Assembly (NCBI GenBank): GCA_023392975.1
Contig: JAEWNA010000277.1
Span: 1-19,632 of the forward strand
DNA from: Pseudomonadota bacterium
GTDB taxonomy: Bacteria; Pseudomonadota; Gammaproteobacteria; Xanthomonadales; Xanthomonadaceae
Reading direction: 5' to 3'
Length of the DNA: 19,632 nucleotides
Below, in pieces: positions 13,845 to 19,632 of the stretch. A program made the translations under genes and the position numbers. Numbering within the stretch: position 1 is the stretch's first letter; every line of letters starts with the position of its first letter. The notes under the pieces are model-generated. The model was not told where the DNA came from, made no database searches, and saw only the letters and a program-made list of their open reading frames with translations.

Positions 13845-15698
13845 ATGTCGTTCAACCGTCGGGCCGCCAGGCCCCTGCGCAACACCCTGTCCGTCGCGCT
13901 GCTCGCCGCGAGCGCCGCGCTGGCGCTGCCGGCCTCCGCCGCCGGCCCGTACACCCAGACCGTCTTCTTCGGCGACAGCCTGACCGACAGCGGGTTCTTC
14001 CGTCCGCTGCTGCCGGCCAGCGTCCGCGCCGTCACCGGCCAGTTCACCACCAACCCCGGGTTCGTGTGGTCGCAGTACCTCGCCGACTACTACGGCACCT
14101 CCGCCGCGCCGAACGGCAACGGCCAGACCGGCACCAACTACGCCGCCGGCGGCGCCCGCGTCGGCGTCAATTCGACCGGCGCGCTCGGCCCGATCCCGTC
14201 GCTGGCCACCCAGGTCAACAATTACCTGACCGCGAACGGCGGCCGCGCCGACAGCCACGCGTTGTACACGGTCTGGGGCGGCGCCAACGACCTGTTCGCC
14301 ATCACCAGCGGCGGCGCCGATCCGACCCTCACGATCGGCAGTGCGGTCACCGCGCAGATCGGCATCGTCGGCACGCTGCAGAACGCCGGTGCCCGCTACA
14401 TCCTCGTGCCGACCGTCCCCGACCTCGGCGTGACCCCGGCCTTCATCGCCCAGGGCGCCACCGCCCAGGCCTCCGGCACCGCGCTGACGCAGAGCTACAA
14501 CACCGCGCTGTTCGGCGGCCTGGCCAGCAACGGCCTGCGCGTGATCCCGGTCGACACCTTCACCCTGATCCGCGAGATCACCGCGAACCCGTCGGCCTAC
14601 GGCTTCACCAACATCACCGGCACCGCCTGCCAGCCGCAGATCACCGCCAACTCGCTGACCTGCAACCCGACCAGCCTGGTCTCGCCGGACGCGCCGAACA
14701 CCTACCTGTTCGCAGACGGCGTGCACCCGACCAGCCGCGCGCACCAGATGCTGGCCGAGTACGCCGTCTCGCTGCTCGAGGCGCCGCGCCAGATCGCGAT
14801 GCTGCCGCACTCCGAGGGCGTGATCGGTCGCGCCCGCGCCGAGCGGGTCGCCGGCCATCTCGCCGGCAAACCCGAGGGTGACGGCATGCGCTGGTGGGCC
14901 AGCCTCAGCGGCGACTTCCAGCGTTACGACCAGGGCAAGCTGTACGACGGCGCCGGCCCGAGCGTCACCGGCGGCGTCGACTGGGCCCGCGGCAACTTCG
15001 TCTATGGCGGCTTCGGCGGCGTCGGCCGCAATGCCTTCGACTTCGGCGGCCGCGGCGGCGACTTCGACCAGACCGACGCCAGCCTCGGCGGCTTCGCCGG
15101 CTGGTACGGCGACGGCTTCTGGGCGAACGGCCAGCTGAGCTACACCTGGACCTCCTACGACGTGAACCGCGAGGTGTGGATCGGCCCGTCCAAGCGCACC
15201 CACACCGGTTCGCCGGACGGCACCAACCTCACCGTCGGCCTGAGCGGCGGCTACGAGTTCAAGGGCGAGAAGCTCAGCCATGGCCCGGTGATCAGCATCC
15301 TGTCGCAGAACATCGACGTCGACGGCTACGCCGAAAGCCATGCCGAGGAATCGACCTCGCTGGCCTACCCGGACCAGAGCTTCGATTCGCTGATCACCAG
15401 CATCGGCTGGCAGGCGAACTACCGCATCCACGACGACCTCGTGCCCTACGCCCGCCTCACCTGGGACAAGCAGCACAAGGACGCCCCGCGCGATGCGTTC
15501 GCCCAGTCGCAGACGATCGAAGGCAGCCTGCCGTACGCCGTCGCCGGCGTGCCGTTCGACGACAGCTACCTGACCCTGCAGTTCGGCGCCCGCACGCAGC
15601 TGTTCGGCCTCGACGCCAACCTCGGCGCCAGCGTGACCACCGAGCAGGGCATCGGCAACGACGCCAGCGTGTTCGCCACGGTCGGCAAGGCGTTCTGA
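13845..15698 (+). CDS. GDSL esterase/lipase autotransporter (EstA-like)
   Basis: A 617-residue surface esterase. Residues 1-33 are a signal peptide (RR..R n-region, hydrophobic SVALLAASAALAL, cleavage near ASA-AG). The passenger is a GDSL/SGNH hydrolase: block I FFGDSLTDSG with nucleophile Ser45, block II YAAGGARV, block III VWGGANDLF with Asn148, and block V ADGVHPTSRAH with Asp291 and His294. Residues from about 350 to 617 are an autotransporter beta-barrel with alternating aromatic strands, ending in a C-terminal Phe (VGKAF), the usual outer-membrane insertion signal. This is a type Va system that anchors its esterase on the cell surface, as in Pseudomonas EstA. GGGAGTGGG precedes the ATG. 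Codon third positions are almost all G/C. Confidence 0.95.
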   Translation: MSFNRRAARPLRNTLSVALLAASAALALPASAAGPYTQTVFFGDSLTDSGFFRPLLPASVRAVTGQFTTNPGFVWSQYLADYYGTSAAPNGNGQTGTNYAAGGARVGVNSTGALGPIPSLATQVNNYLTANGGRADSHALYTVWGGANDLFAITSGGADPTLTIGSAVTAQIGIVGTLQNAGARYILVPTVPDLGVTPAFIAQGATAQASGTALTQSYNTALFGGLASNGLRVIPVDTFTLIREITANPSAYGFTNITGTACQPQITANSLTCNPTSLVSPDAPNTYLFADGVHPTSRAHQMLAEYAVSLLEAPRQIAMLPHSEGVIGRARAERVAGHLAGKPEGDGMRWWASLSGDFQRYDQGKLYDGAGPSVTGGVDWARGNFVYGGFGGVGRNAFDFGGRGGDFDQTDASLGGFAGWYGDGFWANGQLSYTWTSYDVNREVWIGPSKRTHTGSPDGTNLTVGLSGGYEFKGEKLSHGPVISILSQNIDVDGYAESHAEESTSLAYPDQSFDSLITSIGWQANYRIHDDLVPYARLTWDKQHKDAPRDAFAQSQTIEGSLPYAVAGVPFDDSYLTLQFGARTQLFGLDANLGASVTTEQGIGNDASVFATVGKAF

Positions 15699-15709
15699 CC
15701 CGGCACCGA

Positions 15710-15734
15710 CGCGGCCCGCGAGTTGCGGGCCGCG
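15710..15734 (+). terminator. GC hairpin after the autotransporter gene
   Basis: A perfect 10-bp stem (CGCGGCCCGC/GCGGGCCGCG, loop GAGTT) begins 11 bp past the stop codon. It lacks a T tract. Its right arm overlaps the possible -35 of the tRNA promoter. Confidence 0.5.
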
Positions 15735-15750
15735 TCCGAGGCGCTACACT
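15723..15750 (+). promoter_or_regulatory. tRNA-Gly promoter
   Basis: TTGCGG (15723-15728), a 16-bp spacer, and TACACT (15745-15750) lie 10 bp before the mature tRNA 5' end, which is a normal distance for a stable-RNA promoter. Confidence 0.5.
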
Positions 15751-15760
15751 GGCGCCCTCC

Positions 15761-15834
15761 GCGGGTGTAGTTCAATGGTAGAACTGCAGCTTCCCAAGCT
15801 GCTAGCGTGGGTTCGATTCCCATCACCCGCTCCA
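15761..15834 (+). tRNA. tRNA-Gly(CCC)
   Basis: A full cloverleaf is visible. The acceptor arms are GCGGGTG (15761-15767) and CACCCGC (15824-15830), perfectly paired. The anticodon stem is GCAGC/GCTGC with loop TTCCCAA, giving anticodon CCC at 15793-15795, which reads the glycine codon GGG. The T arm is GTGGG-TTCGATT-CCCAT. Discriminator T and an encoded CCA end it. An integrase gene follows 102 bp downstream, so the 3' half is the probable attachment site of the adjacent island. Confidence 0.96.
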
Positions 15835-15902
15835 TTGTCCCCTGTCAGTCCTGCAAGTGACTGACCCAAAAGGGGTTTTCGGCGAAACGTTGACCTTGAA
15901 GC

Positions 15903-15932
15903 GATACCTCCCGAGGTATCACGCGAGGTATC
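15903..15932. repeat. GATACCTC repeat cluster before the integrase
   Basis: GATACCTC (15903-15910) and its reverse complement GAGGTATC (15913-15920) form an 18-bp palindrome. A further GAGGTATC sits at 15925-15932, ending four bases before the integrase start codon, and another GATACCTC occurs inside the gene at 16025-16032. Repeated short sites beside an integrase suit arm-type recombinase binding or autoregulation. Confidence 0.7.
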
Positions 15933-15936
15933 AAAC

Positions 15937-17451
15937 GTGCCGAAACCCTTGCTCTTGGCCCGCCGCTCGGGCCTCTACGCGCGCTTCTTCATCCCTTCCG
16001 ATTTGCAGGGCCTCGTCGGCTCGCGATACCTCGTGCGTCCGCTTTACGCACCGGCCGGCGATGGCGCTCGGCTGGTCGCTGCGCGGCTCGGTCTGGCACT
16101 ATCGCAGGCGTTCGACGCCATGCGGAAAGGGATCGCCGTGGACTTGGAAGAACTGCTCAGGCGCGTGCGCGAAGGTGGGCTCAAGGAGCTCACGTTGAGC
16201 GACGTGGTGCTGCCCGACGGGACGCGGGTGGGCCAAGCGCAGATCGACAGCCCCGAGGACGCCGCCCTGTTCGCGGACATGCTGCGCTCGGCCCGGTCCG
16301 AGGAGCCGGCGGAAGCTGTGCTGGCGCGTGCCGAGCGCCGACGCGCCCAGGTCAAGGCGGGCAGCGAGCGGTTGGCGGCCGCCGGCGCCCCACGGCTGTC
16401 CAAGGCCATCGCCGACCATCTGGGCGACCTGGAACGCGCCCGGCTGAACCAGAAGACCATCATCGAGAGCCGGCACACGCTGCGGCTCTTCGCCGGCATC
16501 CTGGTCGACGACCTGCATGTGAACCGACTGACGCAGGACCACGTGCGCGCGTTCTTCGGCGGTGTCCGCTGGTGGCCGTCGAACGCGACCAAGCGCAAGC
16601 CGTATAAGGACAAGTCCGTCCCTGAGGTCATTGCATTGGCCAAGGCCAACCAGGAGCCAGAACCGGCCGCCTACACGGTGGCGAAGCACCGGCAGCGACT
16701 GAGCGTGTTCTTCGTCTCGTTGGTCAACGCAGGGGTGCTCGAGCGTAGCCCGCTGGCCGGGGTGCGTGCCGTCTCGACCCCGGACGCGGAGGACACGGGC
16801 GAGCCGTTCACCGATGCGCAGCTCCAAGCCATCTTCGACCCGGTGGCGTTTCCGACTTGGGCGAAGAAGTATCCGCACCGCTGGTTCGGTCCAATCTTGG
16901 GGCTTTATTCGGGCGCGCGGGTCAACGAAATCGCGCAGCTCCGCGTCGAGGACATCGACACCATCGACGGGATCCCGGGCTTCTTCGTGCGAAGCGCGCG
17001 CGCGGGACAGAGCATCAAGAACAAGAACAGCCGGCGCTTCGTGCCATTGGCGCAGCCGGTGCTCGATGCTGGCTTCCTCACCTATGTCGAAGATGTGAAG
17101 CAGGCCGGGCACGCGCAGCTGTTCCCAAACCTGCCGAACAGCACCGGGTTGGGCTACGGCCGGCAGCTGAGCAGGCAGTTCTCCGTCTACATCAAGAGCC
17201 GCGGCATCACGGCGAAGGGTCAGGGCTTCCACGGATTCCGGCACACCATCGCGTCCAAGTTAGACCAAGCTGGGGCATCGGCATCTGCGATTGGCGCACT
17301 CACTGGGCACGGAACCGGACAGACTGTGTTGGAGAAGTTCTACATCGACCGGCGGACGTTGCCGGATCGAGTTGCAACATTGGTGAAATTTACGCCACCA
17401 GTATTATTGCCTGCTTATGTGCAAAATCAGTTTATTGCAAACTTCCGCTAA
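15937..17451 (+). CDS. Tyrosine-recombinase integrase of a tRNA-Gly island
   Basis: A 504-residue phage-type integrase that would insert and excise the element at the tRNA-Gly gene. Residues 1-40 (LLLARRSGLYARFFIPSDL) resemble the N-terminal DUF6538-like segment of many island integrases. Residues 150-280 are the SAM-like core-binding domain. Residues 290-480 are catalytic, with Arg328 in YSGARVNEIAQL, Lys361/Lys363, His432 and Arg435 in FHGFRHTIASKL, His458 in LTGHGTG and the nucleophile Tyr469 in LEKFYIDR. All catalytic residues are present, so it is probably active. The start is a GTG. The last ~30 codons become AT-rich, marking the change to island DNA. Confidence 0.94.
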   Translation: MPKPLLLARRSGLYARFFIPSDLQGLVGSRYLVRPLYAPAGDGARLVAARLGLALSQAFDAMRKGIAVDLEELLRRVREGGLKELTLSDVVLPDGTRVGQAQIDSPEDAALFADMLRSARSEEPAEAVLARAERRRAQVKAGSERLAAAGAPRLSKAIADHLGDLERARLNQKTIIESRHTLRLFAGILVDDLHVNRLTQDHVRAFFGGVRWWPSNATKRKPYKDKSVPEVIALAKANQEPEPAAYTVAKHRQRLSVFFVSLVNAGVLERSPLAGVRAVSTPDAEDTGEPFTDAQLQAIFDPVAFPTWAKKYPHRWFGPILGLYSGARVNEIAQLRVEDIDTIDGIPGFFVRSARAGQSIKNKNSRRFVPLAQPVLDAGFLTYVEDVKQAGHAQLFPNLPNSTGLGYGRQLSRQFSVYIKSRGITAKGQGFHGFRHTIASKLDQAGASASAIGALTGHGTGQTVLEKFYIDRRTLPDRVATLVKFTPPVLLPAYVQNQFIANFR

Positions 17452-17526
17452 GTGGTGCCAATTGATGTAATCTTAAGCTTTTCTGAGGGCATAAATCTAT
17501 TTTTTTCGGAATGTGCACGGGCCTAC

Positions 17527-17558
17527 GGCTCTTCACTCGTAGCTATCGGAGTGGAGCC
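17527..17558. repeat. Hairpin between convergent integrase and cargo operon
   Basis: GGCTC-TT-CACTC (17527-17538) pairs with GAGTG-GAGCC (17549-17558), with a two-base bulge and a 10-nt loop. On the + strand a run of seven T lies just before it (about 17502-17508) instead of after it, so it is not a classical terminator, though it could help separate the converging transcripts. Confidence 0.4.
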
Positions 17559-17564
17559 GCATTC

Positions 17565-18335
17565 CTAACGGACGTATCCATGTGCATCTATGTTGAGATG
17601 GTGCAAAGGGCCCTTGCTAGCGGTATGGCGTCGACCGAGCGCGTCATTAATCGAGTATTCCTTCGGCGAGGGGTAGGCGACATCGAAATGGAAGCTCTCC
17701 GGAAGCTTTAAACTAAACTTCCAATTTCTTGGGATAGGTATATCACCATGTCTCTGCCCTGCATGATTCCAAGCTAGTCCTCTGGCATCGTGGCAAACTT
17801 TTCCTTTCTTTTGATGGATTCCCTCGAAGCGTGCAATGAGTCGTTCTGCTGCCCTTATTAGTCCCTCATCTCCCCAACGCGTCGCTCGTTGCCAGATGGT
17901 TAAACCACCGTCTTTGCACGACGAATCGAAGATATGAGGAAGAACTAGCACGTGCTTCTCATCGCGAGGCAACACACGAATTCGCCATTTATCCTCTTCA
18001 AGGATGGCGTCCTGTATCAAGGCAACGATATCTTGGGATTGCCGGACGAAGGGTTCGCTTGGAAGCCAGCGGAGACGAAAATGGGGGGTGAGCCGGCGCT
18101 CCACCTCATTTCGCTCGTTTCTGCTCTCGGTGAGCGCCATAATATGCGGGCTTTCTGTTGAAGACATATGCCCTACTATGTCTTCCAGGCCGTCACAACC
18201 TACTGACGCACGCTTTGCGTTTGATCCTGCCGCAAACTTTATCGTCCACCCTGCAGGCAGCGCACATCCATGTAGGATATTTTTTACTCGTGGGATCATA
18301 CTTTGCGGTAATCCCGCAATAAGCGCCGTGGGCAT
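17565..18335 (-). CDS. Unrecognised island protein, second gene of cargo operon
   Basis: A 256-residue soluble protein of a family I do not recognise. The N-terminus (MPTALIAGLPQSMIPRVKNIL) could begin an alpha/beta domain, but it has no P-loop. The middle is charged (RNERNEVERRL, then LRWLPSEPFVRQSQDIVALIQDAIL). The C-terminal third looks like a defined module: KLPESFHFDVAYP (210-222), GRRHTAS (234-240) and the terminal HLNIDAHGYVR (246-256), with several His/Asp. There is no signal peptide or membrane helix. AAGGGA precedes the ATG, which lies 2 bp after the upstream stop, so the two genes are translationally coupled. Base composition is clearly more AT-rich than the chromosome. Confidence 0.75.
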   Translation of the reverse strand: MPTALIAGLPQSMIPRVKNILHGCALPAGWTIKFAAGSNAKRASVGCDGLEDIVGHMSSTESPHIMALTESRNERNEVERRLTPHFRLRWLPSEPFVRQSQDIVALIQDAILEEDKWRIRVLPRDEKHVLVLPHIFDSSCKDGGLTIWQRATRWGDEGLIRAAERLIARFEGIHQKKGKVCHDARGLAWNHAGQRHGDIPIPRNWKFSLKLPESFHFDVAYPSPKEYSINDALGRRHTASKGPLHHLNIDAHGYVR

Positions 18336-18337
18336 GA

Positions 18338-19156
18338 CTATCCCTTTGTCTGTTGCTCAAGAAGCTTCAGCACAATATCTAGTGGAACGGTAATCCGGCG
18401 CAGATCATCCTCAGTTAACGCTGCTCGCAGGGCGGCCAGCGCATCTCTAGCATTACCACCCCCTGGCGCGTGCTGAAGTGCGTTTCTGGTCGAGTTGGCC
18501 TTTGCCGGGTCTTCTATCCAACTATGTCCCCACGGAATACCATTCGAATCGCTCCAATCTTTAAGCCGGTCGATTAAAAATCGCAGACGAAATTCAATCC
18601 AGTCTGCCCCAAGATTTTTCGAGCGAATAAGTTTTGAAAAAGATGTCTCGCTCTCGATGGCGCCTAGAATCTCGTCACGCCACTCATTCGCTTCAGCATA
18701 TGCTCGCCGGAGCTCAATCGGTGAGACGGGCGCGGGAAGTTCAATGCCATCGGCCAAGCTATCGTCGCGAGCACGCCAAGATATGGCGTCCTGATCTGCT
18801 AGATAAAAAGCTTTTTTCCCATCGGGGTGTTCTTTGGTCAGAGCTTCATATATATCCACCCGCAATTTCGCAAATTTTCCTCGTATAGCGGGCTCGGACG
18901 CGAGCAGCCCCGGTTGGTCTGCTGGAGCAATTAGAAAATCCTGATGAGGGCGCTTTCTAAGCGAAATTATACTTTGGTAGTGTTCGAGGAAGTCGTAGAA
19001 TTTCCGTCCAACCATTTCAGGTGGAGGGAAAGGAACCCCCCTCTCCTGAGCAATCCGCTCAAGAAGAATTCGTGCCCTTGCTCCGGCAATTGGGCGCCTT
19101 CCTGCAGAAGCAATCATTTCGGCGATTATCTGGCCGAAATCGTCATTGGCATTCAT
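18338..19156 (-). CDS. Island protein with OST-HTH/LOTUS-like N-terminus
   Basis: A 272-residue soluble protein, first gene of the operon. Residues 5-80 (FGQIIAEMIASAGRRPIAGA, then KFYDFLEHYQSIISLRKR and DFLIAP) resemble an OST-HTH/LOTUS winged helix, a small RNA- or DNA-binding module that in bacteria often accompanies NYN/PIN nucleases. This is from pattern memory and is tentative. Residues 97-150 (LRVDIYEALTKEHPDGKKAF, then IELPAPVSPIEL) and 170-215 (WIEFRLRFLIDRLKDW) form a further alpha-helical part of unknown type. No nuclease motif is evident. The ATG at 19156 is chosen for its GGAG five bases upstream. The frame runs open to 19207 through a hairpin and is not a better start. Confidence 0.75.
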   Translation of the reverse strand: MNANDDFGQIIAEMIASAGRRPIAGARARILLERIAQERGVPFPPPEMVGRKFYDFLEHYQSIISLRKRPHQDFLIAPADQPGLLASEPAIRGKFAKLRVDIYEALTKEHPDGKKAFYLADQDAISWRARDDSLADGIELPAPVSPIELRRAYAEANEWRDEILGAIESETSFSKLIRSKNLGADWIEFRLRFLIDRLKDWSDSNGIPWGHSWIEDPAKANSTRNALQHAPGGGNARDALAALRAALTEDDLRRITVPLDIVLKLLEQQTKG

Positions 19157-19171
19157 ATAAACTCCAGACGC

Positions 19172-19198
19172 GAAAACGGGGCCTTTGGCCCCGTTTTC
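19172..19198 (-). terminator. Perfect hairpin just before the cargo operon's ribosome site
   Basis: A 12-bp perfect stem GAAAACGGGGCC (19172-19183)/GGCCCCGTTTTC (19187-19198) with a TTT loop. Each strand carries the TTTT of the stem as its T tract. It lies 15 bp before the ATG of the leftward operon and 6 bp before its GGAG, leaving no room for a promoter between. It is either an attenuator/leader hairpin of this operon or a leftover bidirectional terminator. Confidence 0.75.
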
Positions 19199-19238
19199 AA
19201 TATCCACTCGCGCTGGCGGGCTTAGAACTACGACAAAT

Positions 19239-19264
19239 CAACATAGGATGTTGTGGAGAACAAC
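19239..19264. repeat. Two overlapping small inverted repeats
   Basis: CAACAT-AGG-ATGTTG (19239-19253) and GTTGT-GGAGA-ACAAC (19250-19264) share GTTG, so only one can form at a time in RNA. They lie upstream of the cargo operon and could be an operator or a switchable leader. They are short enough to be chance. Confidence 0.35.
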
Positions 19265-19632
19265 CTACGGCTCGCCGCACCGGCCTTTGCTCCTTCCGGA
19301 CCGAAGGGCAGTAACGCACCTTTGAGACGGAATCAGGGCAAACGTAGCATGCATTGGAAACTAATGCAAGTTCCCATGCTGGCGCCGCCCGGTGTGCTCT
19401 CCAGCGAAGCGGGCTACGCAAAAGACGCCATTCTCGCTAGAGACGGCAGTATGCTCTTTCGACTTCTTCTGCGCTCGTTTTGACTAAGCGTCGCCGTTTC
19501 AACCCAAGCGATCCGCAGCAACCCCCCGATCATCGGCACCACCAAATGGACAGCGGCAGGATGCCGAAAGCCAAGGACATGAAAGGCGTCCCAGTCATCC
19601 GGCAGCCCCGGTTGGAACGCCGCTAAGTAGGC

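Larger units (their letters stand above)
19157..19632. other. 476-bp leader and right-edge region
   Basis: No protein is recognised on either strand. It holds the terminator-like hairpin at 19172-19198 and two small overlapping inverted repeats at 19239-19264, and must contain the operon promoter, for which I see no clear hexamer pair. A short frame ending at the TAA 19624-19626 (…MPKAKDMKGVPVIRQPRLERR) could be the tail of a small gene but lacks a convincing start. Confidence 0.45.

Noticed and set aside
13626..15476. 616-codon minus-strand open frame over the autotransporter
   Set aside because: It is antisense to a clear GDSL autotransporter; the Val/Gly/Ala/Arg-rich composition is the usual shadow of G/C third positions.
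16099..17244. 381-codon minus-strand open frame
   Set aside because: Antisense to the integrase with its catalytic residues; no recognisable domain.
19480..19626. Short + frame LTKRRRFNPSDPQQ…RLERR, possibly a transposase-like start
   Set aside because: Starts only at a TTG without a ribosome site, 48 codons, and the resemblance is too short to support.
1..19632. CRISPR array
   Set aside because: No regularly spaced identical repeats were seen; the repeats present are palindromic dispersed elements and short operator pairs.
17452..19632. Right attachment repeat of the island
   Set aside because: No second copy of the tRNA-Gly 3' end was found in this stretch.

Overview
The window is very GC-rich bacterial chromosome and looks like a member of the Xanthomonadaceae (Lysobacter/Luteimonas-like). 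The basis is an XVIPCD-type type IV secretion effector, an H-NS protein with a C-terminal GRGRPPR motif, and palindromic intergenic repeats of the kind common in xanthomonads. The assignment is inference from gene content; no database was searched.

Left part (1-2060): an H-NS-like gene is followed by about 1.3 kb of decayed, repeat-rich DNA. It holds the last ~41 codons of a VOC/PhnB-like gene abutting a palindromic repeat, a short protein whose end lies inside a 33-bp dispersed repeat, and several large inverted repeats. Next come a leftward nhaA Na+/H+ antiporter and a one-domain fasciclin protein with its terminator.

Middle (4378-7680): two compact, self-regulated stress-type units. The first is a leftward arsR-SRPBCC operon (ATGA overlap). 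It has a strong promoter framed by two copies of a 16-bp palindrome and a predicted transcript start on the ATG itself. The second is an Rrf2 repressor gene overlapping a CxxC flavin oxidoreductase gene, divergent from a SAM-methyltransferase gene, with a 21-bp palindrome at the repressor start.

Next (7680-9520) is an immunity/effector pair. A small cytosolic-looking protein lies 11 bp upstream of a 445-residue protein with an HEIQH metalloprotease-like domain and a C-terminal XVIPCD secretion signal, so this is probably a bacterial-killing T4SS toxin and its antidote. Then come leftward thiS, thiG, trmB and an SLC13-type transporter (the last three tightly packed), and a rightward GDSL-esterase autotransporter.

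Right part (15761-19632): a tRNA-Gly(CCC) gene is followed at once by a tyrosine-recombinase integrase, and then by visibly AT-richer DNA. This is the left end of an integrated island whose right end is not in the window. Its visible cargo is a leftward two-gene operon (2-bp gap): a protein with an OST-HTH/LOTUS-like N-terminus and an unrecognised 256-residue partner. A perfect terminator-like hairpin sits just before the operon's ribosome binding site. This pair is the best candidate here for an undescribed system.
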